From Peronospora farinosa (Eukaryota > Oomycota > Peronosporomycetes > Peronosporales > Peronosporaceae): a stretch of DNA of 64,000 nucleotides. Below, one piece after another: positions 52,831-62,702 of this stretch (positions are counted from its first letter, which is position 1; each line of letters begins with the position of its first letter). The position numbers and the translations under genes are program-made. The notes below the pieces were generated by a model. That model saw only the letters and a list, made by a program, of their open reading frames with translations. It had not been told where the DNA came from and did no database searches. Location: positions 62,001-126,000 of the forward strand of contig CANTFK010000909.1 in the NCBI GenBank assembly GCA_947646735.1, given 5' to 3'.

Positions 52831-54228
52831 ATGCCACCGAAACGTGGTAAGGCTAATGGGTCGCCTGCAAAGGCGCCCATGCAGTCCAGCACTAAGCGCA
52901 CGCGCCGCGATTTATCGCAGCCGTCGCAAAGTGCTTCTGGCACTGGGGTGAATCTTCCATCTCACGATAATGTAGATGAATATCCATCTCTCATTGTAGA
53001 CTACAATGAGACTACACCACTGCCATCACCCCAAAGTGGCGATGAGCATAGTTCGTTGATGGGACATATGTCCCCATCATTTGAGGCACCCGTCCTTGAG
53101 GAAGCTTCTATGCTTCCTGCAAGTGTAGGTAAGGCCTCGTCGCCTGCGTTTACGATCGCAGTGAATAATACTGAGCACGCTACTTCGAAACGAATAGTCG
53201 CGACTCAGTCAGATGTGACTCCTCAAACTGATGTCTTGACAATCATAATGGAGAGTCAGACTCAGGTGAGTGTGAGCTTAAAGCTCCACCAAGTACACCT
53301 TCGGCCTCACTAGCCCGCCGTCGCGAGGGCGGCTACGTGAGTGGTGGCTTGCCACCAATACCACCTCCATCTGAGTGGATGAACTCGGATGGGTCTAGTG
53401 CATCGCTTTTGCAGCGTGCAACTATTGACGCTCATAAATTTTATAGCGTCTTTTCCTTGTGGAAAAAACAGGGCAAAGCACTTGGTCGTGCTTTCCCAAT
53501 TTCAGTCGTGCTGCGTTCTAACGAAACAGCCGACGACTATGAAGCTGAACTTCGGCGCCGTGTTACCTTGCATGAAGATGCAACGAAACAACGGTCGCAG
53601 CGAATCAGCTTCGCCATGAAGCGTGCGCATGAAATTATGGGTGGTAAGCGACCCCCAATTGATTCTCGCCACGCTTCTTCTGCTAGTCCTTCCGGACCTA
53701 GCAGAAAGAAGACAGCTGGTGCTGCTTCACATAAGCAGCCACCAGCCCATGCACGTCGACGCGCAAAGCGTCCGCAGGCTCCCACGAGTCAAAGCTCGTT
53801 AGTAACCCTTCCACTGGAAAGGATTTGGAGCGTTCGCTTCATAAACCGGTGGGCCAACAGCCTTCCAACAAGGAAGCGCGTATTCCCTTCCGTGTCTACC
53901 AACACAGGTGGCGCCCGATAGGAGCGGCGATTACGCCCACCTACTCGCGGCTGCCTACCCTGCTGCTGTTCAGTCGCAGGCTGAGTCCGCTGCGCTGAAG
54001 AGGCAGGTGACAGATCTCGAGAGTCAAGTCTTGCGACTGAACTCGGATATGCGCGATGTGAGGACGAGGGACCGTCAGGGGTATGACCGCCTGAAGACCC
54101 GTTTGGACATCTTAGAGCGACTGGTGATGAGAGACCCGCGTCAAGCGCGGAGTCCTCCTAGGAGGATCGCGGAGTCCTCTGTCTTCGGTCTTGTATACGG
54201 AAAGTCGTTCACCTTCCCCGTCGCCTGA
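52831..54228 (+). pseudogene. Antisense ORF of 1D (frameshifted)
   Basis: Same three pieces as in 1C (52831-53313, 53337-53921, 53908-54228). The first piece is identical in amino-acid sequence to that of 1C, including the displaced tail after the shared 1-nt deletion. A TATAAA-like box lies about 27 nt before the ATG (52798-52804). Confidence 0.55.
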
Positions 54229-54765
54229 TCGGCCGCGACGCTCGACTCACAGTCGACGTCACCATCGGTCTCGTTAGACCGATGTGGATATGTGATCTCT
54301 TCTGGATCAACATACCGTTTCAGGCGACCCACGTAAAATACGGGGTGCGTCTTCATATACGGTGGGAGAGTGAGCCTATAATTTAGGTCTCCAACCTCCT
54401 CGACCACCGTAAATGGCCCAACGAATCAGGGCAATAGCTTAGTAGTACCGCCAGGTAGTACCGAGATCGCATTTTTAGGTTGGGTAGCAGTACTTAATAG
54501 CACTTTGTCCCCCACACTAAAGTGCTCATTGTTTTTTTGCGACCATGCTGGACTGTATATTGTTTTTGCTTGTCCTGTGCGCTTGCCATCGCGTCACGTA
54601 CTTACGTGGGATGGCTAATCGCTCATCCACAAAGCGCTGAGCTTCGCTCACGCTTTTAGAATCCAGCTCGCCGATGACGCCTCCAAGAGGTCGTTCATGG
54701 GTCGACGCTGTTGATAACAATATGGTGTCATCGTCAAGGAGCACTGGCATTTCTTGCCGTGCCTC
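54141..54765 (-). pseudogene. Integrase C-terminus remnant of 1D
   Basis: Pieces at 54407-54141 (FYVGRLKRYVDPEEITYPH) and 54750-54526 (DSKSVSEAQRFVDERLAIPR) with the same frameshift and TGA as in 1A and 1C. Confidence 0.8.
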
Positions 54766-57700
54766 CTACGTGACACCTATAGGTGTCGTGACCACTGCTA
54801 AACTAGCAGTGTCACTAGGCCAACCTTGGCCCTCTTTGGCATTCGCACCGAGCGAAGTGAGGGGCCCTCCTCCACTACGACTTGGGCTGCGCACAAACGA
54901 GACTGGCGTTCGAGGATGACGCAGTCCGTTAATGTACAACGGTGTTTCACTCGTACTGGCGTGAACACTGTTATTAATAGCGAACTCCACGAATGGCAAT
55001 TGCTTGCTCCATTCTTTGGGAGTCACTACTGTGCGCAACACATCCGCCACTACTCGATTGGCCCGTTCTGTTTGGCCAACGGTCTGGGGATGATCAGCGG
55101 TTGACATGTGGAGCTTGCTACCCAGCAGCTCAAACACATGTCGCCAAAAACCTGACGTAAAACGCGGATCCCGATCCGATACTATGGATTCGGTCATCCC
55201 ATGTAGTCGGTACACATGATCCAGAAACAAGAGGGCAGCCTCTTTTCCTGAGATCTTGGTGCTACATGGTGCCAAATGCACCATCTTGCTCAGTCTGTCT
55301 ACAAATACAACGAGCCCCGTCCTGCTTTTACGGTCAGGCGGTAAGCCAAACATGAAGTCCAAACTGACCGACTTCCAACATTCAGTTGGAATCGGCAGTG
55401 GCTTCAGTGGCGCACTGTTCAAAAGTGCAGGCTTTATGCCCTGACACTCTTCGCAAGAGCGAATATAGTTGGTCACCCACCGATATAGGTGGGGCCACCA
55501 AAATTCCTCTGACACTCGTAAGAATGTCTTTTCACGGCCCAGATGCCCACTAGATGGCGCATCATGGCACTCGTGAAGTTTCATCAGCTTGAGATCTGTG
55601 TCATGAGGGACATAGATTCTCAAGGGATCACAGGGTGACAGTTGATGCCATAACAGGCCATCACTGTAACTAAAGCGATTTAGTTTCGCTTTCAGGTGCG
55701 ACGGAAGTGTAACCTTTCGTCCACCAAAATGATCCAGCAGCAGGCGACAATGTTCGTCCTGACTGTAACACTCCTTGATATCGGAGGCCATTGAGCTCGT
55801 CACATGGTAGACCTTCATGGCTGCCAATGTTGACGACTCACCTTGTGCTTTCGAACGAGACACACTATCCTGGTGTCTTGCCTCGAAGTCTGGTCTGCGC
55901 GATAACGCGTCAGCCAAGACATTCGACTTACCCGGCTTATATTCAACTTTAAAATTAAATTCAGAGAAGAATGTTAGCCATCTTTCCATTCTCGGCGAGA
56001 GGTGCGGTGAATTTATAGCGGTCCGCAGTGATGCGTGATCCGTATAAACCACAAAAGGTTCGGTGCCCAAGAGGTGCACCCGAAACTTCTACAAGGGCAT
56101 ACTTAATTGAAAGTAGCTCCTTGTCATGCACAGGGTAATTCAGCTCGGCAGCTTTTAAAAGCCGAGACTGATAAGAAATGACACGGTCAACGCCGTCGTC
56201 ATCCTTCTGCATGAGCGCGCTGCCGATTGCAAAATTGCTTGCATCGCAGACGACGCTAAAGGGCTTATCCGCGTCTGGCAATGCCAAGACCGGTGCCTCT
56301 ACAAGAGATTGCTTCACTGATGTGAACGCATCTTCTTGCTCCTTTGACCAAGTCCATTCTGTATCCTTTTTCAAAAGGTCATACAATGGCTAAGTCTGCT
56401 CCTCATAATTCTTGCTGTACTTATGCAAGCAATTAGCAAGCCCAAGGAATCGGCGCAAATCCTTCACGTGTCGTGGGACTGGCCATTCCTTGATAGCCTT
56501 AACCTTTTCTGGGTCTCTCGCCATGTGTACCTACGATGCAGCCCAGTACAGGTATCTCGGGAACCCCTATTACGCACTTTTGCAAGTTAGTAAATGCCCC
56601 CACAAAACACTAAATGATGCTTGTGCGACTTTATTGCGCTCAGACCGTCCTCCGCCCTACTATGCACGAATACATCGTCAAAGTAATGGGGCGCGTAGGC
56701 ACGGTGCTGACGCATCACGTGAGCCACCACTCGGCTGAATGTTGCTGGAGCATTTTTCAACCCTTGTGGCATCACAAGCCACTCCCACAGCATACCGCTT
56801 GGGGTGCTTACTGCCGTTTTGGCTACATCGGTATCTCTCATGAGAACCTGATAGTAGCCATCCTTCAGATCCAACGCGGAAGAGATAGTTGACTTTCCCA
56901 TGGAATTTAACAAAACATCTTTCCGCGGGATCGACGTTTGAGCCGGAATGGTGGCCGTGTTCAGCTTATTATAAGCATGAACCACGCGCCATCCACCTGT
57001 TGCTTTACGCACACAGAAGGTCGGGCTGCAGTGAGGCGACTTGCTCTCACGTACTTGTCCCGCCTTGGCTCGCTTGTCGAAGAACTCATCGATGTAATCG
57101 ACTTGTTCCTTCGGCAACGGCCATTGCCTGGTCACACAATACTTGGTGCCAGGCTCCAGGTCAATCTCGTGCCTGATGCCCCTATCGGCCGGTAGGCGGC
57201 TCGGCACTTCTGCTGGAAACACATCACGGTGTTCCCACAGAACATCATAGAACGGGCTGTCCTTCAAGGAATCCCAGCCTTGAGCATCCAACCGTTTCTT
57301 CTTGTCGGTTTTCAAGACACTCTCATCCATTGTGGACGACGAGCAACAGTCCACCACGTTCTCTTCTGGAACTGGTGCGACTATCTCGTGTATCTTTCTT
57401 TCCTTTAGTTCGGACAGGAACAGGTCCCACGTCATCTCCGAGAGATTTCCTATCTCCTCGGCAGATGCAAAGACAAGTTGGCGCACCTCAACTGAGGATG
57501 CCTCTGGCATTTTGCCTTCGACGGCCTCGAACAACTCGTTCGTAGGTCCGTCCTCTTGGACCGAGACTGATCCAAGGGTCACTCCTTTCGACGTGCCCTT
57601 GATCGTCTTAATACGTCTGGTGCTCGTTCTTCGAATCACCACGACCTTTGACCTGGAAGAAGGTGTCGTTGCTATATTAGCCAACGCACTCCTTCCAACC

Positions 57701-57951
57701 GCACCAGGCTCATGGCTCTGTGCCGGTTTTTGTGGCGCTTGACTTCCTGTCAGCCCACCATCAGGTGCCACAGGCTCTCGGCTCTGTACAGGACTATTGG
57801 ACGCATGACTACCTATCATCGCCCCATTCACTACACCAGTCTTTTTGACCTGGGTAGGAATATGTGTCACCTGGCTTTCCGCCAGTGCACTTCCAACTAC
57901 ACCACTCCTTTCGAGCTGGGTAGTTCCTGGTGTCGATTGACATACCGTCAT
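54766..57951 (-). pseudogene. pol: Linker, reverse transcriptase, RNase H and integrase of 1D
   Basis: Frames 57951-56587, 56386-55961 and 56079-54766. The first holds the linker and reverse transcriptase up to YFDDVFVHSRAED and stops in a 22-nt filler at the site where 1C has a 14-codon deletion. The TAG before the RNase H connection (56389-56391) is shared with 1C. A 1-nt insertion near 56090 splits RNase H. Integrase is open with HLGREKT, CEECQ, VSDRDPRFTS and TVGQTERANR. Confidence 0.9.
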
Positions 57952-58496
57952 CGCACCCTCGACTGGTTGGACGCAGCATCAGCCACATAAGCCTCTCGCA
58001 GGAGCACATCCTTTCCGGTGTCCTGCGTAGAGTTAGCGACTGCGCGTGTACGCCAGTCTATCCATGGTTGGTGTGTATCCAACCAAGGCATCCCTAGGAT
58101 GAGGTCATACGGACTCTCCATACCTAGCACTGTGAACTTCTCTTTACAAGAGAAGTCACTAAAACTGAAGGCGAGTTCAACTTGAACTTCCTCCGATTTA
58201 ACGAGCGCGCCGTTCGCTAAACGAACGATCGCCTCTTCTCGCTTGCCATCCTGGCAAAGCGACTCATAACTCGCCGGTCTCTTTTTCAGAGCCGCGAGTT
58301 TCACAAAGTTCTGTGATGCACCCGAATCCACGAGAAGGGTCATCACTTGGTCATAGCCTCGTACTCGAGTGCTATAGACCAAAAGGGTTGAGGTCCGACC
58401 TTTCGGTACCTCAGGGACTATGCTACCCATTTGTTCGATCACTCTGGACATAGGGGTAGCTTCAGCGTCTGCGACAGTAGGGCATCCCGCCCCTAC
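57948..58496 (-). pseudogene. Aspartic protease of 1D
   Basis: The -1 frame after gag, LVDSGASQNF with the normal DSGA and LILGMPWLDTHQPW. It closes at 57948 because of the deletion shared with 1C. Confidence 0.85.
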
Positions 58497-58514
58497 TGCG
58501 CTCCCGCATTTCCC
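58475..58514 (-). promoter_or_regulatory. -1 ribosomal frameshift cassette of 1D
   Basis: Identical to that of 1C: GGGAAAT (58514-58508), 9-nt spacer, 8-bp hairpin (58498-58475) containing the gag TAG. Confidence 0.78.
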
Positions 58515-59576
58515 GACCCATCTTGGGCAGGTGCTGAACCCGTGCGTCGTGCACGCTGGTTTTTCGCACCTCCCTTCGGGTTGGGAGACCTTTTGCTGGC
58601 TGCCTTAGCACCAGCAGCAAGTTTGGCATAGCAGCGAGCCATCATATGGCCTTGCTTGCCGCACTTGTAGAAGATCACATCTGCATTGCCTAACTCCATA
58701 GGAGTGGCATCAGACTTCTCGGACGACGGCCTGTAATAGGCTGTCGCCGAGGCGCTGTTGTAGGATTGCTCCTCAACTAAGGCAATGTCAATTGCCTCTT
58801 CCATCGTCGCTGGCACCTTTCTGAAAAGGGCCTGACGCGATGGGCCGTGCCTAAGTCCATTCATGAACGTAGGCACCTTGATACGTTCTGGTATCGGTTC
58901 CCCATTAATGGACGCCGACAGCGAACGCATCTCCTGCACAAATTCTTGCAGAGAGTGTTTCGCCTGTCGTGCTCCAAAGAAGCGCGCCATAAGCAACACT
59001 TCGTTGTTAGGCGGCTGAAAAACATGGCGCGAATCTTTGCCTTCAAGATCGCCCATGATGGAAATGCATCAGCATTTGCCATCAGCGCAGAGTATGCCCA
59101 CTCTGACGCTTTGCCACGCAAGTTGGACATGGCATACGACACCATTCTGGTGTCGTCTTCGATGAGCTGCGCCACTCCACATTGCTCAACTGCTAATAGC
59201 CAGTGAACAATCGTGTGAGGGCTAGTTCCATTGAACTTCGGAGGGTCCATCCGAATGGGCCCCGGTTGAGTAGGCCGGGCAGAGAGCGTCTAAACAGTTC
59301 TGTTGATCGCCTCATTACGTGCCTGCTCAAGCCTAAGCTCATCCTGAGTCTTAGTGATGGACTCAGCGGTGGCTTGGCTGTTTACCTCGGACGCGTTTCT
59401 ACGCTGTCCGAGCACAAACGCCTCAAAAAGCTCCAACTGAGCAAAATGCTGCTCAGGAGGACAATGCAAGAGATTGACCAGGGCTTGTTCACCAAGTCCC
59501 TGCGCCATATGCTCTGCCAACTCCCTATGATGTTGGGAGAGGTGAGGAAATCACCCCAGTCCATATTAAGGACCAT
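58493..59576 (-). pseudogene. gag: gag of copy 1D
   Basis: ATG at 59576. One T is missing after MVLNMDWGDF compared with 1C, shifting the frame; the frame of 1C is regained at AEHMAQGLGEQALVNLLHCP. A TAG-type stop near 59290 and the T-run shift near 59010 (shared with 1C) break it further. The final frame 59056-58493 runs to the zinc knuckle FYKCGKQGHMMARC, again lacking the first Cys. Confidence 0.85.
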
Positions 59577-59623
59577 CTTAACCACACGCACGCTCAGAGA
59601 GACGGGTCGTGAAAAGGACTACT

Positions 59624-59633
59624 AGTGTTACCA
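59624..59633 (-). promoter_or_regulatory. Primer-binding site of 1D (TGGTAACACT)
   Basis: Two nucleotides inside the 5' LTR; one base differs from the site in the other copies (TGGTAGCACT). Confidence 0.7.
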
Positions 59634-59635
59634 AG

Positions 59636-60241
59636 TGTAGACGGGCACTTCTACGAAGTTGCCTCGTGCTACGAGCACACACCTTCATGCACAAGCGAGG
59701 AAGCGGTTAGACCGTCTTACCTTCGCGTGCGAGGGTGGTTGGGAGGTTGGTCGACTGCCTAAGCAGTCGTACCACCAGTTGCCTCTCGCTTAAGCGAGAG
59801 TGCAACGAACTTCTTAACAAGAAGGCACCGACGTCACGCAGAAGCTTTTCAACTTCTCGTGCGTGGTGCGTTTGTTTAAGTAAATTCAAGACTGAGCTAT
59901 ATTTAATTAATTATAACTAAACATATACTTAACTACTGATTGGCTATATATATATATATATATATAGATCGGATACGCGACTCTTTAGAAGCGTATCCTG
60001 TCGCATGTACTTAAATCTAGATTTAAGATCGCAACTGACGTCCTTCTGAGACGTCGCGATGCCTAGCTTCAACTAGCGTCATCCCTTCTTATGTGAATCC
60101 ATAAATGGATATCACATTCACGAGGGTGGATCACATTTGTGTATCGCACCCAAGTGACAGGTCAAAAGTAATCATGGATACTTTAGACCAAACATTAAGT
60201 ATATTACTTAATGTTTACGTGTAACTAGATGCCCTGTTACA
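59636..60241 (-). repeat. 5' LTR of copy 1D
   Basis: 606 bp with the longest AT tract of the family (about 59946-59967). Confidence 0.94.
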
Positions 60242-60951
60242 GGTGACCTCTTCTCCTCCAAATTTTGTATTGTCCACGCTGCCCACGGGTAGAAGTAGCG
60301 ATTTTGCTTCTGAATCAGCCACTATATCGCATGCTTTAGATTCTGAGGGCATATTATCCCACCCTCACCTCGTAGCGTGTAGAGTAAGCCAGGATTGGCT
60401 CTGATGTCAGCTGCTGCCATAGACGTGAAGTGATGCCACAAGAATTGCTTCTGTAAGTTTTGCAGTTCTGTCCTGGCTCATTAGGGGAGCCGGAAGACCG
60501 CAGCTGTAAATAAAAACCACAGCAGGTAGCATGATAGCATTCAGTAGTGATATCCTGATGGCAACGCTGGTTGAGAGGCTTGCCTCGGTGGCTAGACGCT
60601 TTCTGACCTTTCGGATCCGTAAAGGCCAATTTGCGTGGAGTCAGGCGTCTATCCAAAAGTGAAAGTAACAGTACTACCCCCACAGCTCCACAACCAAGAA
60701 CTAAAGCTGAAGTCAGCGCGTGGATTCTATCGCACGATCGTTAAATAGCAACGTGAAGAATCTCTCGTTGCCACCAAGTCGAACCGAATATATATCTCCA
60801 ATATTATCATGACATCCCCACTCTCTCACACATGTATACAAGGATTCTTAGGCAACCCACCGGTGGGATCAGAAATCCTGGATAGTTGATGACAAGGGAA
60901 TTGTGTACGACAAAGGACTACCTGTCTGTACGTTGGCTGACTTACACATAT
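60242..60951. other. Decayed, unidentified coding relic between 1D and 3B
   Basis: The first 160 bp are the inverted counterpart of 51833-51995. A minus-strand frame of 109 codons (60683-60354, ending LAYSTRYEVRVG) continues towards DSEAKSLLLPVGSVDNTKFG after a stop. The family is not recognised. Confidence 0.45.
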
Positions 60952-61590
60952 TGTAACGGGGTTACACGACGGTTGTAGCGTCTTTCCGAGAGTTTACGGT
61001 TAAACTCTCCTTTGTATTGCATATAATGCATTATTATACTTCTCTTTAGAGAGGTATTAAGTATGAGCGTTAAGATACGGTATTCGGTAATATCGTATCT
61101 TATCGATTGAGAGTCGATAAATCACTAACGCTGTATTAAGTACATCATACACAGATGTTTAGACGATACGTCGTCCAATAGCAAAGTCTGCATATAATAA
61201 TTACTATTATAGTAATTAATCTAGTGTAGTGTACTTAGAGTAGGACTATTCATAAAATCTTAAAGCATAAATAAAATCAGTTCTCCTTTTGAGTTTAAGA
61301 TCGCAAGTCGTTCTGACTTGCTCTCTTGTGCACTTCGTGCGTTGGTTCTCTGAACCCCTAAGCTTCTAGCTTGCTCTTGCACTCTGTGCGTTGGTTCTCT
61401 GAACCTTAAGCTTATTGCTTGCTGACTAAAAGTCTCTCCTACTTCCTTAGAAGAGGGTGACTTTAAAGTCGTTTAATTAGTTCCTTAGAACTAAGTGGCT
61501 TTTAGCCTTAACTCTATTTAGTTCTCTAGAACTAAGAGGCTTCCAGCCAAAAGTCTTCCTCTGGCTAAAGAGCTGTGCAGCTCCGCTACA
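60952..61590 (+). repeat. 5' LTR of element 3B
   Basis: 639 bp, TGTAACGGGGTTACACG...CCGCTACA. It contains repeated short motifs (TGCGTTGGTTCTCTGAACC twice; AGTTCC/TTAGAACTAAG inverted pairs). Confidence 0.92.
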
Positions 61591-61592
61591 CT

Positions 61593-61602
61593 TGGTAGCA
61601 CT
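61593..61602 (+). promoter_or_regulatory. Primer-binding site of 3B (TGGTAGCACT)
   Basis: Two nucleotides after the LTR, same ten bases as in families 1, 2 and 4. Confidence 0.75.
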
Positions 61603-61650
61603 GGTAGTCAATCCTACACCTGAGTCTTTAAAGACTGACCCTCTGTGAGA

Positions 61651-62652
61651 ATGGAGAATCAAAATCACCTCTCTGAGGCACAACGACTCGCCTTAGATAA
61701 ACTATCTGCGTTCGTCGGGCCCGATCAAATCGAGGCCCTTTTGGCCCAAGGCCCCGAGGTTCTAAATGCTCGTCTTGAGGCCTTTATGCGTTATGAGGCA
61801 ACGCTCCTCGGGCAGGTCCATGACCAGGCAGCGTCAGCTGCGCCTACACAGTACATTCCGGTACCTGTGCCCGATGCAGAGCCAAAGGCTCGCCCACTTG
61901 TTTTAAATGTAAAGACCTTCGAGGGAAAGGAGGGAGAGAATCTTCTCCTCTGGATCCGAGAAGTTGAAATGGCAATGGATGCCGCCATGCTTGTATCAGA
62001 TAAGCAACGAGTTGGCTTGGCCATTTCGAAGCTCGGTGGAAGAGCTAGAGAGTGGGCTCTAACGAGCGATGTCTCTGTAAATGCTGCATTTCCCACATGG
62101 GAAATGCTTAAAAAGCAATTAACTTGCGTGTTTGCACCGCCTAATCAGGCTTATCGTGTGCGCTCACGCTTCTTAGCTACCCGACAGGGAAAGAAAGAAT
62201 TGTCGGACTATGTCCAAGAGTTGAGAACTCTCATTGCTGCTATGCAGCAGGACCCACTGTCAGAGGAAGTCCGAGTAACCATTTTTATGGAAGGACTTCG
62301 CACTGGGGTCGCCAGGACAGAAATTTTCCGTGTCCAGCCTTCGACTTTTGAGGAGGCAGTAAGCATAGCGTTTAACGCTGAATTTAATTTTAAATCTGCT
62401 CGATATGGTCTGCCCTGGTATCAATCAAATACCTCTAATCGGGCGGAACCCATGGATCTCAGTCAAGCTGAAGAAGCTGAGTTTCAAGCTGCTGAGCAGC
62501 AAGGTAACATCCGTAGATGTTATATGTGCGGAAGCACTAGGCATCTCCGCCCTAGCTGTCCGTTGCGAAAGCAACGTTCAAATCGGCAAAGCCGAAACCC
62601 TGCTCCTAGCCAAAAGGCGAGCACCGCAGGGGAAAACGTCAACTCCCAGTAG
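61651..62652 (+). CDS. gag: gag of element 3B
   Basis: Intact Gag of 333 residues from the ATG at 61651 ([20 protein letters not shown]). An in-frame GTG two codons earlier is a less likely start. Capsid segments follow the Ty3 pattern ([49 protein letters not shown]), then a complete zinc knuckle [14 protein letters not shown]. It stops at TAG inside the conserved hairpin. It packages element RNA in the virus-like particle. Confidence 0.94.
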   Translation: MENQNHLSEAQRLALDKLSAFVGPDQIEALLAQGPEVLNARLEAFMRYEATLLGQVHDQAASAAPTQYIPVPVPDAEPKARPLVLNVKTFEGKEGENLLLWIREVEMAMDAAMLVSDKQRVGLAISKLGGRAREWALTSDVSVNAAFPTWEMLKKQLTCVFAPPNQAYRVRSRFLATRQGKKELSDYVQELRTLIAAMQQDPLSEEVRVTIFMEGLRTGVARTEIFRVQPSTFEEAVSIAFNAEFNFKSARYGLPWYQSNTSNRAEPMDLSQAEEAEFQAAEQQGNIRRCYMCGSTRHLRPSCPLRKQRSNRQSRNPAPSQKASTAGENVNSQ

Positions 62653-62670
62653 GCGCGGGGCGCCCTACTG
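62631..62670 (+). promoter_or_regulatory. Frameshift-type cassette at the gag stop of 3B
   Basis: GGAAAAC (62631-62637) in gag phase, 9-nt spacer, hairpin CAGTAGG-CGC / GCG-C-CCTACTG (62647-62670, one bulge). The geometry equals families 1 and 4, but the heptamer is not canonical (first three bases GGA). The -1 frame begins VGAGRPT and meets a TGA at 62700. Confidence 0.6.
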
Positions 62671-62702
62671 GGAAAGAACTAATTTCTGTTGGATCTTTAT
62701 GA

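Larger units (their letters stand above)
52123..60241 (-). mobile_element. Ty3/gypsy family 1 copy 1D, full-length, inverted relative to 1C
   Basis: 8119 bp on the minus strand, nearly identical to 1C and facing it tail to tail. Flanks CATTG (52118-52122) and GGTGA (60242-60246) do not match. Shared lesions with 1C show a common defective ancestor. Private changes (filler at the reverse-transcriptase deletion, DSGA, a 1-nt deletion in gag) show that the two have diverged. Confidence 0.95.

Noticed and set aside
43751..60241. A single composite transposon bounded by the outer LTRs of 1C and 1D
   Set aside because: The outer flanks TTATC and GGTGA are not duplicates, and each half is a complete Ty3 element with its own two LTRs.
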